Positions 23,322 through 32,864 of a stretch of DNA of 47,620 nt are shown piece by piece; within the stretch, counting starts at the first letter, position 1, and the number at the start of each line of letters is the position of its first letter. Below the pieces are notes generated by a model. The model ran no database searches, was not told where the DNA came from, and worked only from the letters and a program-made list of their open reading frames with translations. This DNA is from a virus. The position numbers and the translations under genes are program-made. The stretch is from positions 1 to 47,620 of IMG/VR virus record IMGVR_UViG_3300027969_000152. One strand, given 5' to 3'.

Positions 23322-25493
23322 TTACTTGGGTAAAATTGTTTTTCGTGGAAACAATACATAAAAATCACGTGAATCAATTGGGTCAGGAGTAGGGGTAGCA
23401 CTTGGTAGATTCTCCCAACTAGGAGTAGATAGATAATCGTTGTAATCAAACGTAGAACTCTTGTCCACAGTATAACGATCAATCAAGAAATAAATTTGAT
23501 TGAGTTTGTAACCCCAATTATTGTTAATGTTATTTTTAATCGTTTCTGAATACCCAGGCTTAGTATAACATATTACCCATGCTGATTTAAATCCTAAAAT
23601 GCTACCACTTAGTTGTTGACTTGACATCCATTTTGGTAACAACTTGCTGTCATAGTTTTCTGATAGTACACTTGAAATTTGCTTTCTCATGTTATCAAAG
23701 CTTGCAGGATATACATGCTTTACTAAATTACTTCCTACACTATCATAATATGATTTATTAGCGTTTTGGTCAAATTCATAACTAGTGTAAACGTCAGCAC
23801 GACTACTAATGTTTTCTCCAGCAGAAATATCAATTACTTTAGGTAACGTAATATCTTTGGCAACACTCTTACCATCATTATTTACTAAATCGTCAATAAT
23901 TTCACTGTATACTACTTCATATACTATGTTGCCATTATCATCTCTTGCTACCGCAGTTTTCAAATTACCTAGTATAATTTGTCTCCAGTAATGATTTTGA
24001 TTTATGGCTGAAATATATTTTTCAATAGTACTTGAATCGATACCATATACTTGTACGAACTTAACATCATTTGCTTTACCAAAATTATTATCTTCTGGTC
24101 TATATAGATAATTATACGGAATAAGTGTATTGTTATTCAATAAGTCTCTAATTATTGCTCTATCATTTAGATTAGGGGTTGCTTTGAAATACATTGTTTC
24201 CGTAGGCACTTCATAGTATTGATTTACCTTTAACGTAAATGTTCTTCTGCCTATCAATGCAGGGAATATCTTACTATATGCTTCTACTTCAAATGTAAAT
24301 GTGTTAAATGATCCAACTGGAGTCAAAGTTGATTTAGGTTGATTAGCTACTTTGCCTGCCAACTCTCCTGTTTGTAATAATATTAAGTTAGGTGGTAAAC
24401 TTCCTGATATTAACCTATAGTTTAGTGCATGTGATGAAGTTGCAACTATACTTAAATCACTGATAGTGTTATTGTTAATGGACCCTAAATTAGCAGGACT
24501 AGACCAGTTAATAACGGGGTTTATATTTCTTATTACTCTTAATTTAAATTTAGTTATATCACTAACAATGCCAGGTTTGTTTCTCTTTTTTACACGCACA
24601 CTAAAATCATAGTCACTTAGACCGGTGCTTCCCAATGTAGGGGCTCCGCTTATCCAACCTGTAGTAGCATATCCAGTAACTCCGGGCGGCAAATCTATAA
24701 ATTCATAATCGATAGGATCATTTTCAAAGTCATAACCAATAACTTTAAAATTGAAATTAGACCCGCTTGTCACTGTGGGTATTATGTTGTTAGGTGCATA
24801 ATATCCATAATTATTATCAGTATCAGATATAATTAATGACAACGGACGATTATTTAATATTGCCGGTATTCTTGTATTTTTTGCCTTTTTCAATTCTTGA
24901 TTAAGAACAGTAATTGAATATGTACTAGATGCAACACCTAAATCATTTTCAAGTTTAACAGTAAATGAATATTTTTTAGTTGTTGGATTGCGAATATCAG
25001 TGATAGGAGGTTTAGCATAACCCTTAATTACTCCTAGATTAGTAATCTCTAACCCAGGCGGTAATATACCTGTAGCAAGTGTAATGTTAGTTGAACTAGC
25101 AATAGCTGCCTGAGTGTATTGTAATTGAAATTCTACCCAAGTACTATCGTTGATAGTAAGAATGTTACCAGCCTTAGTTGTAAATGATGGTTGCAATGAT
25201 CCTAATACTTTAAGAGAAAAGGTACGGTCAGCAACTGAACCAAACATATCATAAGCACGGACTGTGAAAGTATAGGTAGTATCATTTGGTATTAATGTTG
25301 CTGTACCATCAACAATACCAACTTCGTTCTTGCTAGTTAATGTAATTCCATTAGGTAAACTACCGTTTAATAATTTATATTTTACCTCTGTTCCTATATT
25401 AGGTGGTTTGGCAAAAAGAGTGACATGAAGGTACTTACCTGGTAAATAAGTACCTAATGAACCTGCGGCTGTAACCCATATTGGCTGTACCAT
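23322..25493 (-). CDS. Large Ig-like (cadherin/He_PIG-type) tail-associated protein
   Basis: This 723-aa protein has repeated Ig-like units, each with a 'L.G.LP.G..L...G...G' phrase: LLNGSLPNGITLTSKNEVGI (41-60), then ATGILPPGLEITNLGVIKG, LPPGVTGYATTGWISGAP and LISGSLPPNLILLQTGELAG. These are putative-Ig domains of the type phages use on tails to stick to surfaces. The last 250 residues have no repeats and are Tyr/Asp/Asn-rich. AGGA precedes the ATG. It is placed 3 bp after the GH19 endolysin, between virion genes, so a structural role is likely. Confidence 0.7.
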   Translation of the reverse strand: MVQPIWVTAAGSLGTYLPGKYLHVTLFAKPPNIGTEVKYKLLNGSLPNGITLTSKNEVGIVDGTATLIPNDTTYTFTVRAYDMFGSVADRTFSLKVLGSLQPSFTTKAGNILTINDSTWVEFQLQYTQAAIASSTNITLATGILPPGLEITNLGVIKGYAKPPITDIRNPTTKKYSFTVKLENDLGVASSTYSITVLNQELKKAKNTRIPAILNNRPLSLIISDTDNNYGYYAPNNIIPTVTSGSNFNFKVIGYDFENDPIDYEFIDLPPGVTGYATTGWISGAPTLGSTGLSDYDFSVRVKKRNKPGIVSDITKFKLRVIRNINPVINWSSPANLGSINNNTISDLSIVATSSHALNYRLISGSLPPNLILLQTGELAGKVANQPKSTLTPVGSFNTFTFEVEAYSKIFPALIGRRTFTLKVNQYYEVPTETMYFKATPNLNDRAIIRDLLNNNTLIPYNYLYRPEDNNFGKANDVKFVQVYGIDSSTIEKYISAINQNHYWRQIILGNLKTAVARDDNGNIVYEVVYSEIIDDLVNNDGKSVAKDITLPKVIDISAGENISSRADVYTSYEFDQNANKSYYDSVGSNLVKHVYPASFDNMRKQISSVLSENYDSKLLPKWMSSQQLSGSILGFKSAWVICYTKPGYSETIKNNINNNWGYKLNQIYFLIDRYTVDKSSTFDYNDYLSTPSWENLPSATPTPDPIDSRDFYVLFPRKTILPK

Positions 25494-25496
25494 TAA

Positions 25497-26114
25497 TTAT
25501 CCTAATAGTTTTAATGCTAGTTCGTAATGATGTTTTCTATCTTCAATACCAATAGTACCACCGTTGATGCGTTTTGTAAGTCCTACAAAATCATCATTGT
25601 CACAGAACTTATTTAAATCGTTGTTGTCCCAAAACCAACCTGCACTAGATACTGCACCTTCAGGTGTCTCTAAGTATGCAACTGTTTCTTCAATGCTAAT
25701 ACCCAAATCTTCTGCAAACTTTGTATAGTTAGCACGACCGGTCAATTGAATCAATCCACGACCACAGAAACGATATCCATCACCCGATGCCTCGTCACCA
25801 TTAGCCATACGACTAGCATAAACACGGTTAGCAATCTTTTCTGGCTGACGTTCATATGCTTTGGCTGTTGCTTCGTCTTTAAAATACTTCTTAAATGTAC
25901 CCATTAAACCTTTTGCACTGTAGTTTAGATTTTCTTTAACAAAATTAAATCCACCTGACTCATGTGCAGTTTGTGCTATGAATGCGGCTGCTCGTTTGTG
26001 GTTATCATACATGTCATAGTACTCAGCAACTTCGTGTAATGCTGTTGCGTATTTTTTCAATACAGTTTCTTTAGTCTTTGGGCATAATGCCTTTAAAATT
26101 TCTAATGTTATCAT
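25497..26114 (-). CDS. GH19 endolysin (chitinase-family lysozyme)
   Basis: ATG 26114 (MITLEILKALCPKTKETV) with AAGGAA upstream gives 205 aa; an upstream TTG extension was rejected. GH19 features are AQTAHESGGFNFVKENLNYS (48-67, catalytic acids likely E52 and E61), LMGTFKKYF, ANRVYASRMANGDEASGDGY, and RFCGRGLIQLTGRANY. In phages this family cuts the glycan strands of peptidoglycan at lysis. There is no signal peptide, so export through a holin (see 15944-16531) fits. It sits among virion genes, so a virion-bound role is also possible but less likely. Confidence 0.9.
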   Translation of the reverse strand: MITLEILKALCPKTKETVLKKYATALHEVAEYYDMYDNHKRAAAFIAQTAHESGGFNFVKENLNYSAKGLMGTFKKYFKDEATAKAYERQPEKIANRVYASRMANGDEASGDGYRFCGRGLIQLTGRANYTKFAEDLGISIEETVAYLETPEGAVSSAGWFWDNNDLNKFCDNDDFVGLTKRINGGTIGIEDRKHHYELALKLLG

Positions 26115-26124
26115 AATATTTCCT

Positions 26125-28164
26125 TTATAATCTTCCAATTGCTATTTCAATGACGCCGATAGCGCCGTCAAAGTTTTCTAAACTCTTACCAATAACAGTA
26201 CCTATCTTAGGGGATTCTTCCGCTCTTGCTCTTCCGCCACCGGCTGATATTAACATATCACCTTTATTTATTTTTCCAATTACTTTACATGGTACACGAC
26301 CTTGTAATGCAACCATTGTAGGGAACTCGCACACCATTGCTGAGTTTAATACATATGCAGGATCAGTTGAAACTACGCCAGCAACCTTACTTGACATGAT
26401 TCTATACGATTCCATCACTTCATTATTACCGTCAAAGTCAACTACCGTGCCAGGTTCGATATATTTGTCACCGGCATATATTTCTGCTAAGTCGGCAAAT
26501 GTAGCAGTCAATCTAGAACCATCACTTAATCCCCAGTTACCAGTGATAGTTCCAGTGCCGGAAACTGTACCGGTAGTTAATAACGGTGTTCTAACATATC
26601 CCGTGCCTATAACTCCACCAGCAATGACATTGGTAGGTGTTGTAATATCTGCTGTAGAATTTAATCCCGATGTTACTGATAATCCAGATACAGTAAGACT
26701 ACTGGTTGAACGTAAACTACCTGCAACTAAACTTCCTGTTGCATTTATTGTTCCATTAGTTACTAAATTACCAACACTTGCATCAGCAGTAATTGATAAA
26801 GTAGATGCATTGACTGCACTTAATGCTACAAAATTATTTGAATTCAATGTACCTGTATCAGCATTAAATCCAAAACTACTATTAGTAAATAATCTTACGT
26901 TACCAGTTACTGTTGAAGTCATCGCTAAGAAATATGCACCTGTGCTAGCACTTGCTGGAATATTTGCAAAATAACTAACATTTGCAGAAGTGACATTACC
27001 AACAACATTTCCACCACGTAAATTATTTAAATTACCACCTCCACCAATAAATTGTGTTGCAGTAATATTACCTGTACTTATATTTTTAGCACCTGTTATA
27101 TTATTAATTACTGAAAAGTTATTCGCATTGATATTAGTATCAGATGTGATATCACCGTCAGCAGTGATTACGTTACCGGACAACACACCCGATACTGTTA
27201 AACTTGTTAATGTACCTGTACTTGTGATGTTTGGCTGGGCATTTTGTGTAACCGTCAATGCAACAGTAGCAACATTTGCTAAGGCTGCTGTTCCACTATA
27301 TGTGCTATAATTTGCATTAGCTGATTCACCTGTAATATTAGTTCCACTTATATTACTTAATAAATACCCATCACCGTTGAAGAAATTAGCAGTAACTAAA
27401 TTACCCAATCTTGCATTACCTGAAGTAATATTACCAGTAACTGCTAAACTTGTTAACGTACCTGTACTTGTGATGTTTGGTTGTGCGGCTGTTGTTAATG
27501 TACCTGCAAAATAATTAGAAGTTGCTAAATTACCTAAGGTGGCATTAGTTGTCTGAATATTTCCTAGGACCGTTAATAACGTTCCATTAAATGTAAGATT
27601 AGAACTAGCGCCCACTAATGAATTGTTATTAAATAAAATTTGTGTATTTCCGCCAGTAGCTGATATATTAGGAGAAGTAATAGTATTGGCTACTATAGTA
27701 TTAGCAGTTACTCTAGGGGTAGTTAATCCAACGCCGCTAACATTTAATGTCAAATTAGCTAATGTGCCTACACTAGTAATTATAGGCTGTGCGGCTGTTC
27801 TAATTGTTCCTGTCAAATTGGCAGCTACAATGTTAGAAGTACTTAATGTATTTGCAATCTTAAGGGAGAAGATGTTGTTACTGCTATTTGCTGTAGCCGC
27901 ATTTCCAGTAGCAGTTCCAATACCAACTAAAATATTGTCATCAGTATTAATTGTTACTTTAGCAATACTTGCTCTTAGTGTTATTATACCAGTTTCTGAT
28001 GACGGTATTATACCAGCACCGCCTACGATTCTAACTACACCCGAAGCAAATGTAGTTTCATACAGTTCTGCAAAATTGTTTTGAGATTTTAAAAACGCAA
28101 TTCTAACTGGATCCGCTGCCGGATCGTTTGGATATGCGCCTACGTTGATATTTTCTTGTGCCAT
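26125..28164 (-). CDS. Tail-fibre-like protein with repeated shaft and conserved C-terminal domain
   Basis: This 679-aa protein starts MAQENINVGAYPNDPAADPV and NNFAELYETTF, an adaptor-like head. The shaft has several 'AQPNITSTGTLTSL.V.G.I' repeats, visible in DNA as near-identical stretches near 27199-27235 and 27446-27483. The C-terminal 120 residues (ADLAEIYAGDKYIEPGTVV, GVVSTDPAYVLNS, VALQGRVPCKVIGKINKGDM) match a domain found at the ends of marine phage fibres, perhaps a folding or self-cleaving chaperone cap. A late promoter GATAAATAC lies 16 nt upstream. Confidence 0.75.
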   Translation of the reverse strand: MAQENINVGAYPNDPAADPVRIAFLKSQNNFAELYETTFASGVVRIVGGAGIIPSSETGIITLRASIAKVTINTDDNILVGIGTATGNAATANSSNNIFSLKIANTLSTSNIVAANLTGTIRTAAQPIITSVGTLANLTLNVSGVGLTTPRVTANTIVANTITSPNISATGGNTQILFNNNSLVGASSNLTFNGTLLTVLGNIQTTNATLGNLATSNYFAGTLTTAAQPNITSTGTLTSLAVTGNITSGNARLGNLVTANFFNGDGYLLSNISGTNITGESANANYSTYSGTAALANVATVALTVTQNAQPNITSTGTLTSLTVSGVLSGNVITADGDITSDTNINANNFSVINNITGAKNISTGNITATQFIGGGGNLNNLRGGNVVGNVTSANVSYFANIPASASTGAYFLAMTSTVTGNVRLFTNSSFGFNADTGTLNSNNFVALSAVNASTLSITADASVGNLVTNGTINATGSLVAGSLRSTSSLTVSGLSVTSGLNSTADITTPTNVIAGGVIGTGYVRTPLLTTGTVSGTGTITGNWGLSDGSRLTATFADLAEIYAGDKYIEPGTVVDFDGNNEVMESYRIMSSKVAGVVSTDPAYVLNSAMVCEFPTMVALQGRVPCKVIGKINKGDMLISAGGGRARAEESPKIGTVIGKSLENFDGAIGVIEIAIGRL

Positions 28165-28180
28165 AATTGTGCCCTATAGT

Positions 28181-28189
28181 GTATTTATC
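28181..28189 (-). promoter_or_regulatory. Late-promoter-like motif GATAAATAC
   Basis: It lies between a terminator (28202-28230) and the fibre gene start at 28164. Terminator followed at once by a late promoter repeats the arrangement at 5654-5694. Confidence 0.7.
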
Positions 28190-28201
28190 GTTTTTACAAC
28201 C

Positions 28202-28230
28202 AAAAAAATAGCCCGAGAACATCGGGCTAT
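28202..28230 (-). terminator. Intrinsic terminator after the 1538-aa gene
   Basis: A perfect 9-bp stem atagcccga / tcgggctat with a 5-nt loop (gaaca) is followed on the minus strand by seven T. It lies 17 bp after the stop codon of the large gene. Confidence 0.9.
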
Positions 28231-28246
28231 TAAATGCGTGAATTAC

Positions 28247-31200
28247 TTAGATTCCGCTTAGTTTTCTAAAATCAGACAACAAATCGGTGCTATCTTTCAT
28301 TAGTGTACCTTCTGCTGTAACAATTTTAATGATTGGAGCTGTAGATTGACTGCGTTTTTCGCCCATGCCACCACCGCCACTTAGTGTTCTCATCATAAAT
28401 TCTAAGTCTTGGTCTGCTGTATCATCAGCATCATTAGCATATTCTTCTAATTGTCTTGACAACTCGGCTTTAGCCTGCTGAAGCATTTTTAGTTCGTGTT
28501 CATAATGAGAAGGATCGCCGCCAAATTCATAAGCCATCTGACTCAATTGTTTTGGAGTGGCTGCTTTGATTCTTTCCTGTGTCTCTGAATCGTATTGAGA
28601 GGCTGCGCTTTCATTTACTTCTTCGTAGTCACATCCACATGATTCCATTGGGTAACCGCATTCATTACAAGTTTCTTGTCCTTCATCGACTTCTTCTTTG
28701 CCACCTTGTTCGTCTTGTCCTAGACGTCCGGATACTACATCACCTTGAGTGACTTCATCATACGGTTTAGCATTATTTGCTAAGTTACCATCATTAGCTT
28801 CTTGAACTGGATATTCTTTACCGTCTACTTCAAAACTGCTTTGGTGATTTTTTACAGCCTCAGCACGGTTTCCACTGAATTCGTTACCTTCTTCCACACC
28901 AGCTTCATCTACTTTTTCAGGTTCATCGTCACATGCACATGGACTCTCTCCGCATGTTTCGCATTCACCTTCATGTTCTTCGTGGTTATGTTCTTCACCA
29001 CTATCTTCAATGCCAGTCATTTTCTTAATCAACGCCATCATGTCATCGCCGCCTTCATCACCCATTGAATCATGTGCGTGAGGGTCACCAACTGCAATTA
29101 ATTGTGCTTCTGGGCCTTGATGTTCATCACCTGACATTGGAAGACCATAGTTGTTAACTTCTTGACCGTGTTCTTGTTTAGCACCACCTAAACCACCTAA
29201 ACCTGCGTTACGCAATAGTTCAATGATTTCGTGTGCATTACCTTCAGTAGCACTTACATTAACACTGTCATGACCTTGGTCATCAATTGTTGTGCTGATT
29301 GTAAGATTCTCATTCAATAATGAATCCAATTCTTTGTCCCAGCTTTCTAATTGTAGGTCTTTCATATTTTTTCCTTCAAATGCTCTACGTGAGCTTGCTA
29401 AGTTTCTAATGAAACTACCTGCTTCTTTAACACCTTCTGGATCTCCGCTTGGTGCCTTAACTGTTCCTCTTGGATTAGATTGCCATGTACCTTGCACAAT
29501 ACTACCCATACCATTTTCTGGCTTCTTAGGAGGCATATAAGGTGGAGTTTGCCCCATTCCGTTTGTATTAGTTTTAGCTTCATCAACTGTACCTTGACCT
29601 AAATAATGGTGATAAGCTGTAACAACTTCACCTAAGAAATCTGGATCATGGTTTAATTTGTAATGTGCAGACTTAGGTGTCATGCCCATTTGAATCATTT
29701 CGTGATATACTGCATTAGCAAATTCATCAGAGTCAGAAGCCAATGTAGGATTTTCTTGCGCTAAAATTTTACCAATTTTCTCGTAAGTATATTCGCTTTC
29801 TTCCATTACACGTGCTTCAGAAACTTTCTTCTTGTCACCTAATGCTTTGAAGTCAGCACTAGTTAATTTACCTTTTGGTGGTGCAACATCTAAGTCATCT
29901 TGGTCGCCCGGTAAATCTTTTGTCTCTTTAACTTTCTTAGCAACTGGATTCTTTTTCTTGAAGGACGGATAAGGTGCTGTCTGCGTGAATGCGTTGGAGG
30001 TTTTAGCTGGCTTCCACTTGTCGCCAATGGCTTTTTTCATTGGCTCTTCTTTGTCACCATCAATTTCTGATTCATTAATCATGTTATCAGAAACTACTTC
30101 CATCCAATCTTTTAGACTATGCTTAACAGACTTCTTACCAACTTCACCTTTTGGTTTGCCACCTAACATGCCTTGTAAGCCTGATGTATCAAACTTGGTA
30201 TCATTACCGTGTTCGTCTTTATCACCTTTTGTTGGGCGACCACGACCACGTTTTGGCGCGTCTTTTTTAGCTTCTGAGCCTTTATCAACTTTGCCAATCT
30301 TATGTCCATATTGGTCACGAACATCTTCTTTGCCATAGCTGTTACCATAAGTACCTTTGTGTACAGTAACTTCTGATTCTGTTAGTTCAGGTAGACCTGA
30401 AAATTTTCTTAGTTGATTTAGTTCCATAGTTGATTCTCTCATAATTGATTCTTCAAAGTCACGTGTTGCCTGAGTTTCAGGTCCACCTTGATTTGGTTGT
30501 ACACCTTTACCAAGCATATCTGCTTTATCACGTTGAAATTCTGCCATGTCAGCATCGCCCGAAGTTGTTGGGGCAGGTGATTTAACTCCTGCCATTGGGC
30601 TACCTGAGCCGGCTGGTCCTGCAGTTGTTCCTGTCTGTGAACCTGCATTATTTTGTGCTGTTCTTAATGAAGATGCATTACTGACACCTGCCATTGGACT
30701 ACCTGATGTTGTTGCGGCTTGTGTATTGCTTGATTGATTCATTGCTGATTGAGCAGGTGCTTGTTGTGGTGCCATTGTAGTATTGTTAGCAGTACCTGAA
30801 CCAGCATTGACACCTGCCATTGGGCTACCTGATGTTGGTTGTGTCGCAGGTGCTCTTGTTCCTAAAGCTCCTTGATTAAATGCTGACGGAGTTTCTGCCG
30901 GTGCTCTTGTTCCTAAATTACCTTGATTGAATCCAATACCTGCTGACTGAGTTCCTGGATTAGCTGGAGCTGCTGTTGGTGCAGGTTGTCCGCCCATGAT
31001 GCCTGTCTTAGCTAATTCATTTGCACCGCCTGCTGTTTGTGCTTGACTACCTACTGCTGGACCTTGTGGTTGAGGTTTAGCCGCCGGTGCTGTTGTTGCT
31101 GCCTGTGTCTTTGGCATTGTTGGATTAACAAATCCTCTTCCGCCGCCTGCTGATGGAGGTTGTTTTGCAGATGTGCCACCTGCCGCTGCCATTGCTGCTC

Positions 31201-32863
31201 CCATGTTGGGCGGGGTTGTTGTTGCAGTCTGTGTGGGTGCCGCACGTCTTGCCGCTAATTCTGCTTGTGCATTGCCTCTTCCGCCACCAACAGTAGCGGC
31301 TTGTATACCAGCACCACGTTGAAATGATCCGGGAGGACCTGATGCACCAGCAGATGTTACTGCCGGAGTCGCTGCCGGTGGTTTTACTTGATTCATTGCT
31401 GATTGAGCAGGTGCTACTTGCGGAGTAACTTTAGCTGATCCTGCGCCAGCTGGTTGACCTACTGGAGCTGCTGGTCCAGTAGTTCCTTTTTGTGTCCCTG
31501 CTTGATTTTGCATTGCTCTTAGTGATGATGCATTAGTAGCAGTTGTTGGTGCCGTTTGAGATACCGGTGCTTCTGTTAGTTGAGACATACCTGAAAGTTC
31601 CCTTATTCTGTTTAATTCTTCTTTGATGCCAAAGAAGTTCTTAAGACCTTGTAAATTCTTTTCACCCTGTGCTCTATTCTTATCATAGCTACCAGGAGTT
31701 ACTTTACCAAATCTATCAGTATCACCAATCTCAGCATCGCTACGTGTTCTGATAGCATTACCTTCACGGTCTTTCCATGTTTCACCTGAAGCATTCTTAA
31801 CTTCAGGACCTTTGTCATACGGATTTTCTGGAGTACCTTTAACTGGTTCTGGAGCAGGGGTAGTAGTTGCAGCCTGAGTTGGTTCAGGAGGTTTTGTTAT
31901 TGCTTGAAGAATATTGGTATTTGTTTGATTTACTGCGTTTTGTCCTGCTGGATCAACAAAAGCATTTGCTCTTGCATCGTCACTATCATCCATTGAAGTT
32001 ACAGGTGGTGCTACCGGTTCTGGTTTTACTGGTTCTGGAGCCGGAGCTGGTGGTTTTTCTAATTCTCTAGGTAGTACTGAATCTGGTTTGTCTAATTCTG
32101 CTCTAGGTTGACCTGATGGTCGTGTCATTCTTTGTGCAATTTTGTCTAGTGTGTCGCCTTTTTGTATCTTATACATATTGCCGCCACCTAAATCAATACT
32201 GTCACCTGCTTTAATTTGATTAACGTTTTTAATTTTATCTGGGTTCAATGCCATCAATGATTGAGCACCTTGATTACCTTTGTAGCCTAAGTTTTGCTGT
32301 GGTTTATTTCCTGTAGTAGTTGTTGCTGGATTAGTGTTTGGTTTAGTAACTGTGTTGCCAGATGAATCTATATCTTTACCACCTAGAATTTCTGAATTAC
32401 GTCTTTCGATTTCGGCTGGTGTTAGTTTATTGCCAGGAGTAGTTGTTGCTGGACTTGTTTTATCAGCAGATGGCTTCAATGCTAACCCACCGGCTGTAAG
32501 ACCTGCGGCTGCAACAGTACCACCGGCTACTTTTGTACCAGTTGACACACCTTTTTTCGGCGGAGGTGCCTGAGTAAATCTTGGCTCTGCACCTCTTGGT
32601 GCATTACCCTTTGCCGCGGCTGCGGCATTTTGAGCTTTTAAGTCAGCCTGTTGTTTTATAAAATCTTGGGCTTCTTTACTTTGTCCTGGCTTTGGTACAT
32701 TTGGATTAGCAGATGCCGCTCTTAACTTGTCTGCTTGAGACAAAGTTTTTACTTCTTTTCCTGCAATACTTGTTGCAACATTTGGCTTAATACCAATCTT
32801 TTCTAAGCCTGCTGGATTTACTGGAAGAGCCTCATCCAAGTTTTTTAATTCATTAATTTTCAT
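28247..32863 (-). CDS. Giant low-complexity protein with LysM-like domain and Cys clusters, candidate capsid-internal protein
   Basis: This 1538-aa protein has a leader MKINELKNLDE-ALP like a capsid-targeting sequence, a hydrophobic Gly/Ala stretch (107-131) and a LysM-like segment (YKIQKGDTLDKIAQRM, 231-246). A long Ala/Pro/Thr/Gln-rich region contains SGSPMAGV and PAQSAMNQ repeats, and charged blocks follow (KRGRGRPTKGDKDEHGN). Near the C-terminus are two Cys clusters (CETCGESPCAC and CNECGYPMESCGC) that could bind zinc. The motif ELNxxRxxSG with LTE after it recurs (RIRELSGMSQLTE, QLRKFSGLPELTE) and the protein ends DFRKLSGI. The LTE/LNE/INE sites fit a prohead-protease consensus. It could be an internal/core or ejected protein; the function is inferred. 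Confidence 0.55.
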   Translation of the reverse strand: MKINELKNLDEALPVNPAGLEKIGIKPNVATSIAGKEVKTLSQADKLRAASANPNVPKPGQSKEAQDFIKQQADLKAQNAAAAAKGNAPRGAEPRFTQAPPPKKGVSTGTKVAGGTVAAAGLTAGGLALKPSADKTSPATTTPGNKLTPAEIERRNSEILGGKDIDSSGNTVTKPNTNPATTTTGNKPQQNLGYKGNQGAQSLMALNPDKIKNVNQIKAGDSIDLGGGNMYKIQKGDTLDKIAQRMTRPSGQPRAELDKPDSVLPRELEKPPAPAPEPVKPEPVAPPVTSMDDSDDARANAFVDPAGQNAVNQTNTNILQAITKPPEPTQAATTTPAPEPVKGTPENPYDKGPEVKNASGETWKDREGNAIRTRSDAEIGDTDRFGKVTPGSYDKNRAQGEKNLQGLKNFFGIKEELNRIRELSGMSQLTEAPVSQTAPTTATNASSLRAMQNQAGTQKGTTGPAAPVGQPAGAGSAKVTPQVAPAQSAMNQVKPPAATPAVTSAGASGPPGSFQRGAGIQAATVGGGRGNAQAELAARRAAPTQTATTTPPNMGAAMAAAGGTSAKQPPSAGGGRGFVNPTMPKTQAATTAPAAKPQPQGPAVGSQAQTAGGANELAKTGIMGGQPAPTAAPANPGTQSAGIGFNQGNLGTRAPAETPSAFNQGALGTRAPATQPTSGSPMAGVNAGSGTANNTTMAPQQAPAQSAMNQSSNTQAATTSGSPMAGVSNASSLRTAQNNAGSQTGTTAGPAGSGSPMAGVKSPAPTTSGDADMAEFQRDKADMLGKGVQPNQGGPETQATRDFEESIMRESTMELNQLRKFSGLPELTESEVTVHKGTYGNSYGKEDVRDQYGHKIGKVDKGSEAKKDAPKRGRGRPTKGDKDEHGNDTKFDTSGLQGMLGGKPKGEVGKKSVKHSLKDWMEVVSDNMINESEIDGDKEEPMKKAIGDKWKPAKTSNAFTQTAPYPSFKKKNPVAKKVKETKDLPGDQDDLDVAPPKGKLTSADFKALGDKKKVSEARVMEESEYTYEKIGKILAQENPTLASDSDEFANAVYHEMIQMGMTPKSAHYKLNHDPDFLGEVVTAYHHYLGQGTVDEAKTNTNGMGQTPPYMPPKKPENGMGSIVQGTWQSNPRGTVKAPSGDPEGVKEAGSFIRNLASSRRAFEGKNMKDLQLESWDKELDSLLNENLTISTTIDDQGHDSVNVSATEGNAHEIIELLRNAGLGGLGGAKQEHGQEVNNYGLPMSGDEHQGPEAQLIAVGDPHAHDSMGDEGGDDMMALIKKMTGIEDSGEEHNHEEHEGECETCGESPCACDDEPEKVDEAGVEEGNEFSGNRAEAVKNHQSSFEVDGKEYPVQEANDGNLANNAKPYDEVTQGDVVSGRLGQDEQGGKEEVDEGQETCNECGYPMESCGCDYEEVNESAASQYDSETQERIKAATPKQLSQMAYEFGGDPSHYEHELKMLQQAKAELSRQLEEYANDADDTADQDLEFMMRTLSGGGGMGEKRSQSTAPIIKIVTAEGTLMKDSTDLLSDFRKLSGI
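30540..31560. repeat. Imperfect short-peptide repeats within the giant gene
   Basis: Within this stretch the minus strand encodes several copies of SGSPMAGV, PAQSAMNQ, NASSLR..QN.AG.Q.GTT and FNQG.LGTRAPA. The DNA copies (e.g. attgggctacctgatgttg, gcaggtgcttgttg) are diverged. The region is likely to vary in length among relatives. Confidence 0.7.
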
Positions 32864-32864
32864 T

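Noticed and set aside
26150-28084. Long plus-strand frames opposite the fibre genes (also at 240-740, 2057-2488 and 3491-3730)
   Set aside because: Low-complexity antisense of Thr/Asn/Gly-rich fibre sequence; no RBS or known domains.
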